NCBI RefSeq assembly: GCF_964059075.1 | Contig: NZ_OZ060377.1 | Coordinates: 62,001-126,000, forward strand | Direction of reading: 5' to 3' | Origin: Buchnera aphidicola (Pterocallis alni) | Lineage (GTDB): Bacteria > Pseudomonadota > Gammaproteobacteria > Enterobacterales > Enterobacteriaceae | Length of the DNA stretch: 64,000 nucleotides | Part shown: positions 38,983 through 49,303 of the stretch, in pieces | Position numbering within the stretch: position 1 is the stretch's first letter | Layout of the letters: each line of letters begins with the position of its first letter | The notes under the pieces: generated by a model | Databases searched by the model: none | What the model was told of the DNA's origin: nothing | What the model saw: only the letters and a program-made list of their open reading frames with translations | Translations under genes and position numbers: made by a program

Positions 38983-41900
38983 TTATTTAATGTTTGATAC
39001 TTTATATAAATTTTGTAATTTAATTGGATTATGATAAGGGTTAATTGTGATTGACATAATTGTTGCAAAAGAAGCTCTAATTGTAGTATTGTAATAAATT
39101 TTATTTTCTAAAGCTAATCTTCGAATTAGTTTTGTATTTTTAATTGTATGATTAGGAGTAGTAGTATCAATAATGTAAGAATATTTTTTATTTTTTATAT
39201 TTTTTTGAATATTTGTTATATTTGTTTTTTTGGTATTCGTTTCATTATTTTTATTATACATTGTAAAAAATGTACTTATTTGTTTTGTAATATCTACTCT
39301 AAATCCTAATTGTATCAATATACAAGATATATTAATTATATGTTGGTAATTTATATTATTTATGGATAATAATGCATATTTTTTATTTTGTATATTTTTT
39401 TGTGAATGTAATATAGCTTTTGCAAATGCTTGATAAAATGTTTTACCTATACCCATTACTTCTCCAGTAGATCTCATTTCTGGACCTAGGATAGGATCGA
39501 TTCCAGGAAATTTATTAAAAGGTAATATAGATTCTTTGACAAAGTAATGTGATAAATTTATTTTTTTATCATATCCTTGTTTTCTAAGTGTTTTTCCTGT
39601 TATTACTTTTGCTGCAATTTTAGATATTGGTATCCCTGTGGATTTAGAGATGAAAGGTATAGTACGAGAAGCTCTTGGATTAGCTTCTATAATATATATT
39701 TTATTATTTTTAATAGCTAACTGTACATTTAATAAACCTAGAATTGATAATTCTAAAGTCAGTTTAATCATTTGTTTTTCTATTTTATTTTGTATTTTTT
39801 TGGATAATGTATATGGTGGTAATGCACAAGCAGAGTCACCAGAATGAATTCCAGCTTGTTCTATGTGTTCCATAATACCTCCCAAAAATACTTTTTCTCC
39901 ATCACAAATGATATCTACATCTATTTCTGTAGCGTTTTCCAAATATTGATCTAGTAATATTGGTATTTTTTGAGATGGTGCAAGTATAGTGTGAAAATAT
40001 TTTCTTAATTGTTTTTGATTGTATACTATTTGCATAAATCGTCCTCCTAAAACATAGGAAGGGCGTACTATTATAGGATATTTTATTATTTCAGCATATA
40101 TTATTCCTTCTTCAATGCTATGAATAGTATAATTTTCAGGTTGTTTTAATTTTATTTTTTTTACTATTTTTTGAAATTCGTTACGATCTTCTGTTTTATT
40201 AATTGATTGATAATTAGTTCCTATAATTGGTATATTAAACTTTTTAAAATTTTTAGATAATTTTAATGGAGTTTGGCCTCCAAATTGTATTATTATTCCT
40301 TTTGGTTTTTCTTTTCTATAAATTTCTAATATGTTTTCTAAATTAATTGGTTCAAAGTACAATCTGCTGGATATATCATAATCTGTAGATACAGTTTCTG
40401 GATTACTATTAATCATGATTGTTTCATAATTTTCATGTTGTAGTGCTTGTGCAGCGTGTACACAACAATAATCAAATTCTATTCCTTGTCCAATTCTATT
40501 TGGACCACTACCTAAGATAATGATTTTTTTTTTGTTTATCGTTGGATTTGCTTCGCATTGTTCTTCCCAAGTTGAATACATATATGCTGTATTAGTATTG
40601 AATTCAGCAGAACAGGAGTCGATTCTTTTAAATACAGGATGCAGACATATATTATAACGAATAGTTCTAATTTCTTCTTCTGATACATTCATTAATTGTG
40701 ATATTCTAAAATCAGAAAATCCTTTACTTTTTATTTTTTTTAAATATTTATAAGTTAAATCATAAATTTTTTTATTTTTAATATTATTTTCTATTTTAAT
40801 TAAATTAAATATTTGTTTTAAAAACCATTTATCAATAAAAGTTAATTGATAAATTTCTAATATTGATAAACCGAATCGAAAAGCATCGGCTATGTACCAT
40901 AATCTATTAGATCCAGGATTTTTTAATTCATACTTAATTTTTTTAATAGTATCAATATAGTATGTGTTGATTATACTATTAAATCCATGAGATTGTGTTT
41001 CTAATCCTATAATTGCTTTATGTAGAGATTCTTGAAATGTTTTTCCGATCGCCATGACTTCACCAACAGATTTCATTTGTGTCGTTAGTCGATCATTGCA
41101 TTGGGTGAATTTTTCAAAATTAAATTTTGGGATTTTAGTTACTACGTAGTCAATAGTAGGTTCAAAAGAAATAGGAATTTTACCGTTAGTAATATCATTT
41201 TTTAATTCATCTAATGTATAACCAATAGCTAATTTAGCTGCTACTTTTGCAATTGGAAATCCTGTTGCTTTAGAAGCAAGAGCTGAAGATCGAGATACTC
41301 TTGGATTCATTTCTATTACTACCATTTTGCCATTTTTGGGATTAATAGCAAATTGTACATTTGCACCCCCTGTTTCTACTCCTATTTCTTTTAAAATTTT
41401 AATTGATGCATTGCGCATCATTTGATATTCTTTATCTGTTAATGTTTGCGATGGAGCAACTGTGATTGAATCTCCTGTATGTATACCCATTGGGTCAAAA
41501 TTTTCAATACTGCAAACTATAATACAGTTGTTATTGCAATCACGTACAACTTCCATTTCATATTCTTTCCAACCTATTAGAGATTCATCAATTAATAGTT
41601 CTTTTATAGGTGATAAATTTAATCCTTTTTTACATATTTTTGTAAATTCTTTTTTATTATATGCAATTCCTCCCCCAGTTCCTCCCATGGTAAATGATGG
41701 TCTAATGATACAAGGGAATCCTAGTTTTTTGACTACACGTAAAGCATCTTTAATATTATTGACGATTTTACAATTTGCAGTTTGTAATCCTATTTGTTTC
41801 ATTGATTGCTGGAATAGATTTCGATCTTCTGATTTTTTAATTGCTTTAATATTTGCTCCTATAATTTTTATGTTAAAATCAGATAAAATATTTTTTTCGT

Positions 41901-42207
41901 ATAGTTTTAATGTACAGTTAATTGCAGTTTGACCACCCATTGTGGGTAGTATAGCATCAGGTTTTTCTTTTTTAATAATATTTTTAATTGTTTTCCAATG
42001 AATAGGTTCAATATAGGTTGAATCTGCTATTTCAGGATCTGTCATAATAGTTGCTGGATTAGAATTTACTAAAATAATTCTATAACCTTCTTCTTTTAAT
42101 GCTTTACATGCCTGTGTTCCTGAATAATCAAATTCACAGGCTTGCCCAATAATAATTGGTCCTGCTCCAATAATTAAAATAGATTTAATATCAGTACGTT
42201 TTGGCAT
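38983..42207 (-). CDS. carB: Carbamoyl-phosphate synthase large subunit
   Basis: Makes carbamoyl phosphate from bicarbonate, ATP and ammonia passed by CarA, for arginine and pyrimidines. ATG 42207 has GAGGAAAT just upstream and gives [17 protein letters not shown], the E. coli beginning. The frame remains open further upstream inside carA, but that extension has no family counterpart. The 1074 residues hold two ATP-grasp halves ([14 protein letters not shown] and [32 protein letters not shown] and [18 protein letters not shown]), an oligomerisation domain and the C-terminal allosteric domain from about 935, which is the most diverged part. It overlaps carA by 17 bases. Confidence 0.97.
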   Translation of the reverse strand: MPKRTDIKSILIIGAGPIIIGQACEFDYSGTQACKALKEEGYRIILVNSNPATIMTDPEIADSTYIEPIHWKTIKNIIKKEKPDAILPTMGGQTAINCTLKLYEKNILSDFNIKIIGANIKAIKKSEDRNLFQQSMKQIGLQTANCKIVNNIKDALRVVKKLGFPCIIRPSFTMGGTGGGIAYNKKEFTKICKKGLNLSPIKELLIDESLIGWKEYEMEVVRDCNNNCIIVCSIENFDPMGIHTGDSITVAPSQTLTDKEYQMMRNASIKILKEIGVETGGANVQFAINPKNGKMVVIEMNPRVSRSSALASKATGFPIAKVAAKLAIGYTLDELKNDITNGKIPISFEPTIDYVVTKIPKFNFEKFTQCNDRLTTQMKSVGEVMAIGKTFQESLHKAIIGLETQSHGFNSIINTYYIDTIKKIKYELKNPGSNRLWYIADAFRFGLSILEIYQLTFIDKWFLKQIFNLIKIENNIKNKKIYDLTYKYLKKIKSKGFSDFRISQLMNVSEEEIRTIRYNICLHPVFKRIDSCSAEFNTNTAYMYSTWEEQCEANPTINKKKIIILGSGPNRIGQGIEFDYCCVHAAQALQHENYETIMINSNPETVSTDYDISSRLYFEPINLENILEIYRKEKPKGIIIQFGGQTPLKLSKNFKKFNIPIIGTNYQSINKTEDRNEFQKIVKKIKLKQPENYTIHSIEEGIIYAEIIKYPIIVRPSYVLGGRFMQIVYNQKQLRKYFHTILAPSQKIPILLDQYLENATEIDVDIICDGEKVFLGGIMEHIEQAGIHSGDSACALPPYTLSKKIQNKIEKQMIKLTLELSILGLLNVQLAIKNNKIYIIEANPRASRTIPFISKSTGIPISKIAAKVITGKTLRKQGYDKKINLSHYFVKESILPFNKFPGIDPILGPEMRSTGEVMGIGKTFYQAFAKAILHSQKNIQNKKYALLSINNINYQHIINISCILIQLGFRVDITKQISTFFTMYNKNNETNTKKTNITNIQKNIKNKKYSYIIDTTTPNHTIKNTKLIRRLALENKIYYNTTIRASFATIMSITINPYHNPIKLQNLYKVSNIK

Positions 42208-43345
42208 TATTTCCTCGGTGTATTTTTTTTTTGTCTTGTATATTTTTGATAAATTTATATAATAATTTTTCTGATTCGTGAGGTCCTGGATTTCCTTCTG
42301 GGTGCCCCTGAAATCCCCAGTATTTTTTTTTAATACATATACCTTGTATAGTATTATCAAATAAAGAGGTATGTGTGACGATAATTTGTTTTGGTAGATT
42401 ATTTTTATCAATAGTAAAATTATGGTTTTGTGTTGTAATAAATACTTTATTGTTGTTTAAATCTTGTACTGGATGGTTGCTACCGTGGTGACCAAATTTC
42501 ATTTTTATTATTTTTGCATTATTTGCTAATCCTAATAATTGATGACCTAAACAAATTCCGAATATTGGGATATGAATAGTGATTAATTTTTTAATTATAT
42601 TAATAATATTTTTATATTTTCTTGGATCTCCTGGACCATTAGATAAAATAATCCCATCTGGATTGATAGATATAATTTTTTTTACAGTAGTATCTGGAGT
42701 AATAATTGTAATATAACAATTGTATGATTCTAATATTCTAATAATATTATATTTTACTCCAAAATCATACACTATTATGTGTGTTATGGATTTTTTTTTT
42801 ATATTATCATGTATTGAATTTGTTGTATTTTGATTCCAAGAATAATTTATTTTTGTACATACATGTTTGATAGGATTTTTTGTATATGTATTAAAAGTAT
42901 TTTTTATGTTTTGTATTATGTTTTGTAGATTTAGATGTTTTGTGCTTAATATACATCCATATTGAGATCCTTGATCTCGTAATAAAATAGTTAGTTTTCT
43001 AGTATCAATATTAGATATACCAATAATATTATTTTTTTTTAGGTATATTGATAAGCTTTGTATACTTCTATAATTACTATGTATATTTGATAAATTTCTT
43101 ATAATAATACCATGTACTTTAACAGAATTAGATTCTACGTCTTTTGCATTGATTCCGGTATTACCAATATGAGGATATGTAAATAAAACAATTTGATTTT
43201 TATAAGACGCATCAGTTAAAATTTCTTGATACCCCGTCATAGCGGTATTAAAAACTATTTCTCCTATCGTAATACCCTGAACACCAATAGCATTTCCTTT
43301 TAATACATAACCATTTTCTAAAATTAAAAACGCATTGTTTTTCAA
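42191..43345 (-). CDS. carA: Carbamoyl-phosphate synthase small subunit
   Basis: Glutaminase subunit supplying ammonia to CarB. The N-terminal half has the CarA-specific fold ([35 protein letters not shown]). The C-terminal class I amidotransferase half has [12 protein letters not shown], the nucleophile cysteine in [11 protein letters not shown] and the His-Glu pair in [15 protein letters not shown]. Length is 384 (E. coli 382). Between dapB (33 bp upstream) and carB. Confidence 0.96.
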   Translation of the reverse strand: MKNNAFLILENGYVLKGNAIGVQGITIGEIVFNTAMTGYQEILTDASYKNQIVLFTYPHIGNTGINAKDVESNSVKVHGIIIRNLSNIHSNYRSIQSLSIYLKKNNIIGISNIDTRKLTILLRDQGSQYGCILSTKHLNLQNIIQNIKNTFNTYTKNPIKHVCTKINYSWNQNTTNSIHDNIKKKSITHIIVYDFGVKYNIIRILESYNCYITIITPDTTVKKIISINPDGIILSNGPGDPRKYKNIINIIKKLITIHIPIFGICLGHQLLGLANNAKIIKMKFGHHGSNHPVQDLNNNKVFITTQNHNFTIDKNNLPKQIIVTHTSLFDNTIQGICIKKKYWGFQGHPEGNPGPHESEKLLYKFIKNIQDKKKIHRGNNAKTY

Positions 43346-43378
43346 TTTATACTCCGTTTTATACTATGGAACTTTATA

Positions 43379-44167
43379 TCATATATTTAATACATCCATC
43401 ATATCGAATAACCCATTCTTTTTATTGTGTAACCAAATGGCAGATTTAATAGCACCTTGCGCAAATGTATTTCTATTGGTTGCTTGATGTGATATATTAA
43501 TTTTTTCTCCCTTTCCTAAAAACATAATGGTATGTTCTCCTATAATATCTCCTCCTCGAATTATAGAAAAACCAATTTTATTACTTTTTCTAATATTAGT
43601 TGTTTCTTTTTTTCTATATATACTACATTTTTCTAAATTCCATTGTTTATTATTAGTAATTATTTCTCCTAATTTTAATGCTGTACCTGATGGTGAATCT
43701 AATTTGTTTCTATGATGTAATTCTAATATTTCGATATCATAAGAAGAATCAAACATTTGTACAGATTGTTTTAGTATTTTAAATATTATATTTATTCCAA
43801 TACTAAAGTTATATGAAAAAACAATGCCAATATATTGAGAATATTGCTTAATAATTTGAATTTCTTGTTTACTAAAACCAGTTGTTCCAATAACAATGTT
43901 TTTTTTGTATTTTTTACATATTTTTAAATTGTTTAGTGTATTATTAGGTGTACTAAAATCTATTAAAATATCAAAATTTTTTATTTCTTGTTCTATATTA
44001 CTAATGATATTAGTATTTTTATTATTTTCTATGGTTATTTCTTGTTTTTTTTCTTTTACAATACAGCAGTGTAGTATGACATTTTTATTTTTTTTGATTT
44101 CTTGTATGATACTGGTACCCATTCTTCCATAAGCCCCAGTAACTGCAATTTTGATTTTTTTTTCCAT
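43379..44167 (-). CDS. dapB: 4-hydroxy-tetrahydrodipicolinate reductase
   Basis: NAD(P)H-dependent second step of the diaminopimelate/lysine branch. The nucleotide-binding motif is VTGAYGRMG near the N-terminus, followed by IDFSTPNNTL, IGTTGF, the catalytic ELHHRNKLDSPSGTALKLGE (His-His and Lys) and GDIIGEHTIMF. Length is 262 (E. coli 273). It lies upstream of carAB on the same strand, as in E. coli, so lysine and arginine genes probably share a transcript. Confidence 0.95.
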   Translation of the reverse strand: MEKKIKIAVTGAYGRMGTSIIQEIKKNKNVILHCCIVKEKKQEITIENNKNTNIISNIEQEIKNFDILIDFSTPNNTLNNLKICKKYKKNIVIGTTGFSKQEIQIIKQYSQYIGIVFSYNFSIGINIIFKILKQSVQMFDSSYDIEILELHHRNKLDSPSGTALKLGEIITNNKQWNLEKCSIYRKKETTNIRKSNKIGFSIIRGGDIIGEHTIMFLGKGEKINISHQATNRNTFAQGAIKSAIWLHNKKNGLFDMMDVLNI

Positions 44168-44303
44168 ATATTATTTTTTCGATTGAATTGTATAAAATAT
44201 ATTTTTATTATTGATATATTATTTTTTTATATATTACATAAATATTATATTTTGATTGATTATATTATTGTAATATATATAATATGAGTTGTATAATTTA
44301 TTA

Positions 44304-44759
44304 TTATATTATTTTATTAATGATAAATATTAGTATTCCTATCATGATACTGATATCTGAAATATTAAATATTATTATATGATTATTTTGTATACTTATA
44401 TCAATGAAATCTATGATAAATCCGTAATATATTCTATCTAATATATTACCTATTGCTCCATTTAATATATATAAATATTCAATATTATATGGATTTTTTT
44501 TATATATATAATATATTAAAATACATGTTATTATTATATTTATTATAATGAGTATGTATTGATAGTATTTTGCATAGTATTCCAGTAAATTAAATGCTAT
44601 TCCAAAATTTTTAATATAAAATAAATTAAAAATTAGGAAAATATGTTTTTTTGTTTGTAATATTAAGTGTTTTATAGCCCATATTTTGCTAATTCTATCT
44701 AATATAAAAAGTATAATGATAATGTATACATTATTATAGAAATTGACGTTTTTCACCAT
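44304..44759 (-). CDS. lspA: Lipoprotein signal peptidase
   Basis: Inner-membrane aspartyl peptidase that removes signal peptides from prolipoproteins. The 151 residues form four hydrophobic segments. The conserved motifs are IKNFGIAFNLL, GAIGNILDRI with the catalytic Asp in GFIIDFID, and the second catalytic Asp in IFNISDISI. The start lies 26 bases inside the ileS 3' end, so translation is probably coupled. The 136 bp before dapB is where ispH is found in relatives. Confidence 0.94.
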   Translation of the reverse strand: MVKNVNFYNNVYIIIILFILDRISKIWAIKHLILQTKKHIFLIFNLFYIKNFGIAFNLLEYYAKYYQYILIIINIIITCILIYYIYKKNPYNIEYLYILNGAIGNILDRIYYGFIIDFIDISIQNNHIIIFNISDISIMIGILIFIINKII

Positions 44760-47547
44760 TTTCGTTTAAATTTTTATTGCATCTATTACAGATATCTTTA
44801 TTTATGTTTTTAATATATGTGTGATTAAAATAATGCCAACATCTATTGCATTTTACACCTATATATTTTTTTACTGATATTTTTAATCCTGGTATTTTAC
44901 TTTTATAACAGTTCTCATTGTGGGATTGAGAATAATCTTTAATTTTTGCTGCGGATGTTAATAACATAAATTTAATTTCATTTTTTAACATTATAATAAG
45001 ATTATAAATGTATTTTTTTGTATATAATATTATGATAGATTGTAAGGAATTATTAATACTTTTATTTTTTATTTTTTGTTCTATAATTTGATTAGTTTCT
45101 GTTTTAATTTTGATAAGTATATTCCAAACTTCATGATTAATTATTTCTATTTTTGGTAAAGAATATGATAATTTAAACCATTGTGTTGTAAAAATAAATT
45201 GATCTTTATTGTGTGGTAAATAATTCCATATTTCATCAGCCGTAAAAGGTAAAATGGGTGTAATCCACCTTACGATAGTTTGTAAAATATAATACATAGC
45301 TGTTTGACAACTTTTTCGTGCATGACTATTTTTTGGATTTGTATATTGTCTATCTTTTATTATATCAAAATAAAATGCACCCATTTCTTTTGAACAAAAT
45401 TTTATTATTTTTTTGACTATTATGTGAAATTGATAATTTTCGTATAAATATATAATTTCTTTTTGTAATTTTTTGGTTTTATTTAGAATCCATTGATCTA
45501 ATAGTATCATGTGAGAAAAATTTATTTTATCTTTTTTATAATTAAAATCATATATATTACCTAATATAAATCTAATAGTATTTCTAATTCTTCTGTATTG
45601 TTCTGAGATATTTTTGATTGTATCATGAGATATTATTATATCATTGGTGTAATTTGTTGATGCTACCCATAATCTTAAAATATCTGCTCCAAATGTTTTA
45701 ATAATTGTACTAGGTACGATAGTATTACCAATAGATTTAGACATTTTTGTACCAGTATGATCAATTACAAATCCGTGTGTTAATACTTCTTGGTATGGTG
45801 TTTTTTTATGTATAGCACTGGATATAATTAATGATGACATGAACCAACCACGATATTGATCACATCCTTCTAAGTACATATTATTAATATTTTTTGTATT
45901 GTTTAGTTGATATATATTTAAGTTATATATGCATCCTGATTCAAACCATACATCTAATACATCTTTAGATTTTGTATATTTTTTATAATCATCACCCAAT
46001 ATTTCTTTTTTATTTAATTCCCACCATGCTCTTGATCCTTTTATTGCAATACTTTTTTTTATTTTTTCAATAATATTAATAGTATCAGGATGTAATTCTC
46101 CTGTTTTTTTATTAATAAAAACTGTTATTGGAACCCCCCAAGATCTTTGTCTAGAAATACACCAATCTGGTCTATTAATCAACATTGTAGAAATATTATT
46201 ATATCCATTATTTGGCATCCATTTTACTGTTTTAATCATATGCAAAATATTTTTTTTTAATTGACTATTTTGTATTTTTAAAAACCATTGTTTAGTTGTT
46301 CTATAAATAAGAGGTTTTTTATGTCTCCAACAATGTGGATATGTATGATGTATTGTAAATGAATTAAATAATAATTTTTTTTTAGTAAGTAAATTGATAA
46401 TTATTGAATTACTTTTAAATATGTCTTGTTCATCTAATTCGGGATGTATATTTTTAGTATACTTACCTGTAGAATTAATAATATTTGTTATTTTTATTCC
46501 ATATTTTTTACTAATTAAGTAGTCTTCTTCTCCATAGTCTGGTGCAATATGTACAGAGCCTGTTCCAGTTTCTAATGAGACATGTGTAGAAAGTATAATG
46601 GGTATTTTAATATTTAAAAATGGGTGGTGAAATATTAAATTTTCTAAATATTTTCCTTGGATAGTAGTAATAATATTCCATTTTTTAATTTTCATTTTTT
46701 GTATAGTAATGTTGACTAGATTTTTTGCTATAATTATTTGATTTTCTTTAAATTGTATTATTTGATATTCTGCTTGAGGATGTACTGCAATTGCTCGATT
46801 AGCTGGTAAACTCCATGGCGTAGTAGTCCAAATAATTATGTATAAATTTATTTCTTTATTATATTCTGGAAAAATTTTATATATATCATTATTTGTTGCT
46901 ATTTGAAACATAACTGTAATAGATATGGTGGGAATATTTCTATATTCTACTTCTGCTTCTGCTAATGCAGATTGACATTTTATACACCAATGAACCGGTT
47001 TTGATCCTTGGTATAAATGTTTATTTTGTATTATTTTACTTAATATATCAATTACATTGTATTCTAATTGAGGATCCATCGTGAGCTGAGCATCTGCCCA
47101 ATTACTAAAAATTCCTAGTCTAATAAAATCTTTTTTTTGTTTTTGCACTTGTTGATATGCATATTTTTGACATAAATGACGAAATATATTTTTATTAATA
47201 TTTTTTTTTTTTTGTTGTAACATTGTTTCTATTTTGTGTTCTATAGGTAATCCATGACAGTCCCAAAATGGTGTATATGGAGCATGAAAACCAGATAATG
47301 TTTTTGATTTAATAATTATATCTTTCAATATTTTATTTACTGCATGTCCAATGTGAATATTTCCATTAGCATAAGGAGGACCGTCTTGTAGAAGGAAAAT
47401 TTTTTTTTTTTTCATATTATTTTGAATAATATGATATATATTATTTTTTTCCCATTTTTGTAAAATTTTTGGTTCTTGAATAGGTAAGTTACCTTTCATA
47501 GGAAAGGTAGTGTTAGGTAAATTTAAAGTATTTTTATAAGATTTCAT
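44734..47547 (-). CDS. ileS: Isoleucyl-tRNA synthetase
   Basis: Class I synthetase charging tRNA-Ile. The 937 residues (E. coli 938) have HIGH at 65-68 (NGNIHIGHAV) and KMSKS near 600 (GTKMSKSIGNT). The CP1 editing domain keeps WTTTPWSLPANR and the key His and Asp of the HTAPGHGPDDY motif, which here reads HIAPDYGEEDY with several neighbours changed. The C-terminal zinc ribbon is intact (CNRCWHYF...CNRCNKN). In contrast with ThrRS and PheRS in this window, the editing site looks mostly preserved. Codons 46-49 form a 12-A run. lspA overlaps the 3' end. Confidence 0.96.
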   Translation of the reverse strand: MKSYKNTLNLPNTTFPMKGNLPIQEPKILQKWEKNNIYHIIQNNMKKKKIFLLQDGPPYANGNIHIGHAVNKILKDIIIKSKTLSGFHAPYTPFWDCHGLPIEHKIETMLQQKKKNINKNIFRHLCQKYAYQQVQKQKKDFIRLGIFSNWADAQLTMDPQLEYNVIDILSKIIQNKHLYQGSKPVHWCIKCQSALAEAEVEYRNIPTISITVMFQIATNNDIYKIFPEYNKEINLYIIIWTTTPWSLPANRAIAVHPQAEYQIIQFKENQIIIAKNLVNITIQKMKIKKWNIITTIQGKYLENLIFHHPFLNIKIPIILSTHVSLETGTGSVHIAPDYGEEDYLISKKYGIKITNIINSTGKYTKNIHPELDEQDIFKSNSIIINLLTKKKLLFNSFTIHHTYPHCWRHKKPLIYRTTKQWFLKIQNSQLKKNILHMIKTVKWMPNNGYNNISTMLINRPDWCISRQRSWGVPITVFINKKTGELHPDTINIIEKIKKSIAIKGSRAWWELNKKEILGDDYKKYTKSKDVLDVWFESGCIYNLNIYQLNNTKNINNMYLEGCDQYRGWFMSSLIISSAIHKKTPYQEVLTHGFVIDHTGTKMSKSIGNTIVPSTIIKTFGADILRLWVASTNYTNDIIISHDTIKNISEQYRRIRNTIRFILGNIYDFNYKKDKINFSHMILLDQWILNKTKKLQKEIIYLYENYQFHIIVKKIIKFCSKEMGAFYFDIIKDRQYTNPKNSHARKSCQTAMYYILQTIVRWITPILPFTADEIWNYLPHNKDQFIFTTQWFKLSYSLPKIEIINHEVWNILIKIKTETNQIIEQKIKNKSINNSLQSIIILYTKKYIYNLIIMLKNEIKFMLLTSAAKIKDYSQSHNENCYKSKIPGLKISVKKYIGVKCNRCWHYFNHTYIKNINKDICNRCNKNLNENGEKRQFL

Positions 47548-47723
47548 TTAATCCTCAAAGAATTTCATATAAATATATAAAATATTATTTAATATTTTAT
47601 GGATTATATGAATAATATTTACAAAGTATTTTTTATTATTTTGTTATTTAAATGATTGTATAATTAATAATTATTATATATACTGATGTATATTGAATTA
47701 TATTTTATATGTTGGAGTTTTTC

Positions 47724-47987
47724 TTGTCTAATATAAAATCATCTATGAAACATGCTCTTAAATCTAAAAAGTTAAGAATTTTTAATAATAGTAGAAAATC
47801 TATGATGCGTACTTTTATAAAAAAAGTATATTTTTCTATTCAGAAGAATGATAAAATTCAAGCTCAAAATAATTGGATAAACTTACAATCTGTTTTAGAT
47901 CGCCTGGTTTCAAAAAACATAATACATAAAAATAAGTCATCTAGATACAAATCTAGATTATATTTTAAAATTAAAAGAATGGTTTAA
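47724..47987 (+). CDS. rpsT: 30S ribosomal protein S20 (TTG start)
   Basis: 16S rRNA-binding primary assembly protein. TTG 47724 gives 87 residues, the E. coli length, beginning MSNIKSSMKHALKSKKLR, with GGAG (47714-47717) six bases upstream. An in-frame ATG at 47709 overlaps that ribosome site and adds residues absent from the family. E. coli rpsT also initiates at UUG, so the weak start is conserved. SRKSMMRTFIKKVY is nearly identical to E. coli. In relatives ribF lies between ileS and rpsT; here only spacer remains. Confidence 0.95.
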   Translation: MSNIKSSMKHALKSKKLRIFNNSRKSMMRTFIKKVYFSIQKNDKIQAQNNWINLQSVLDRLVSKNIIHKNKSSRYKSRLYFKIKRMV

Positions 47988-48021
47988 TCCATGATATATT
48001 AAATATATTTTGTATATTTTA

Positions 48022-48063
48022 TAGTACTGCTTCATAGATTCTTTATTGCATGAAGCAATACTA
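48022..48063. terminator. Bidirectional terminator between rpsT and dnaJ
   Basis: TAGTACTGCTTCAT (48022-48035) and ATGAAGCAATACTA (48050-48063) pair over 14 positions with a single mismatch or G-U wobble, enclosing a 14-base loop. AAAAATTTT follows on the plus strand and TATAAAATAT on the minus strand. It lies 34 bases past rpsT and six before the dnaJ stop, so it can serve both convergent genes. Confidence 0.75.
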
Positions 48064-48069
48064 AAAATT

Positions 48070-49206
48070 TTAATTTGTTAAATCATCAAAAAATTTTTTT
48101 ACACCATCAAAAAATCTTTTTGATTTTGGATTATTGTCGATCATATTATTTGTGTTTAAACTATTATTTAATTCTATAAGTATTTGCTTTTGTTTATTAT
48201 TTAAATTAACTGGAGTTTCTATTACGACAGTACATAATAAATCACCTATTGTACGAGAACGAATAGAATGTACCCCTTTTCCTTTAATTCGGAAAATTTT
48301 TCCTGATTGTGTTTCGGGTGGTATTTTAATTTTTATTTTTCCATTTAATGATGGAACTTCAATTACTCCTCCTAAAGCTGCTAGGCAAAAGTTAATAGGG
48401 ACATTACAGTATAAATTGTTTTCTTTTCTTTGAAATATATCGTGTTTTTTAATAAAAATACGAATATATAAATCTCCATTAGGTCCTCCATGAATTCCAG
48501 ATTCTCCTTCATTATTTAATTTTATTTTGTCATTATTATCCACTCCAGGGGGAATTTTTACTAATATTTTTTTTTCTTTTTTAATTCTTCCATCTCCTTT
48601 ACAATGTAAGCATGGATTATCAATTATTTCTCCTTTTCCTTGACAGTATGAACATGTTTGTTGTATAGAAAAAAAACCTTGTTGTATATGCATTTGACCT
48701 GTTCCATTACATGCAGCACATGCTTTGATTTTTTCTCCCATATATGATCCAATACCATTACATGCATGACATTTTTGTAACGATGGTATAGATATTTTTT
48801 TATTAACTCCCTTTACTGCTTCTTCTAAATTAAGTTCTATATTATACTGTAGATCGTACCCTCTTTTTTTTTTATTTTGTTTTTTATTTCCAAAAATATC
48901 TCCAAATACATCTCCAAATATATCACTAAAATCTGCACTACTATTAAAATTATTATATGATGAATGATTAGAATATCCTTGATCAAAAGCAGAATGTCCA
49001 TATTGATCATATGCTGATCTTTTTTCTGGATTAATAAGTATTTCGTATGCTTCTTTGATAGTTTTAAATTTATTTTCAGCACTTTTATTTCCCGGGTTTC
49101 TATCAGGGTGGTATTTCATTGCTAATTTTTTATATGCTTTTTTTATTTCTCTATTATTTGAAGATTTAGAGATTTTTAATATTTTGTAATAATCTTTTTT
49201 TGTCAT
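48070..49206 (-). CDS. dnaJ: Chaperone protein DnaJ
   Basis: Hsp40 co-chaperone that delivers clients to DnaK and stimulates its ATPase. The J domain is complete, with HPDRN at 33-37, followed by a Gly/Phe/Ser/Asn-rich linker (about 68-110). The four CxxCxGxG zinc repeats are [24 protein letters not shown] and CLHCKGDG. The C-terminal substrate-binding domains follow ([37 protein letters not shown]). Length is 378 (E. coli 376). Downstream of dnaK on the same strand, with a hairpin between them. Confidence 0.97.
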   Translation of the reverse strand: MTKKDYYKILKISKSSNNREIKKAYKKLAMKYHPDRNPGNKSAENKFKTIKEAYEILINPEKRSAYDQYGHSAFDQGYSNHSSYNNFNSSADFSDIFGDVFGDIFGNKKQNKKKRGYDLQYNIELNLEEAVKGVNKKISIPSLQKCHACNGIGSYMGEKIKACAACNGTGQMHIQQGFFSIQQTCSYCQGKGEIIDNPCLHCKGDGRIKKEKKILVKIPPGVDNNDKIKLNNEGESGIHGGPNGDLYIRIFIKKHDIFQRKENNLYCNVPINFCLAALGGVIEVPSLNGKIKIKIPPETQSGKIFRIKGKGVHSIRSRTIGDLLCTVVIETPVNLNNKQKQILIELNNSLNTNNMIDNNPKSKRFFDGVKKFFDDLTN

Positions 49207-49234
49207 TCTATTTTCCTAAAATTACTATCTTGAT

Positions 49235-49269
49235 TACGAACGTAATATATTATTGCTAATACGTTCGTA
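49235..49269 (-). terminator. Hairpin between dnaK and dnaJ
   Basis: TACGAACGTA (49235-49244) and TACGTTCGTA (49260-49269) form a perfect 10-bp stem with four G/C pairs around a 15-base loop. It lies 34 bases after the dnaK stop. It may reduce read-through so that DnaK exceeds DnaJ, or stabilise the dnaK mRNA end. The arm TACGTTCGTA also occurs at the acceptor end of the tRNA-Val gene, probably by coincidence. Confidence 0.5.
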
Positions 49270-49303
49270 TGATTTAATAAATAAAAATTTATAAGTATTT
49301 TAT

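Noticed and set aside
41462-41932. 156-codon open frame on the plus strand
   Set aside because: Antisense to a highly conserved part of carB; no recognisable protein and no ribosome site. Several similar frames antisense to aroC, dnaK, dnaJ, dapA, hisA, hisD and nuoF are rejected for the same reason.
42208-42411. N-terminal extension of carB
   Set aside because: The frame stays open upstream but reads carA in another frame and has no counterpart in CarB; ATG 42207 has a proper ribosome site.
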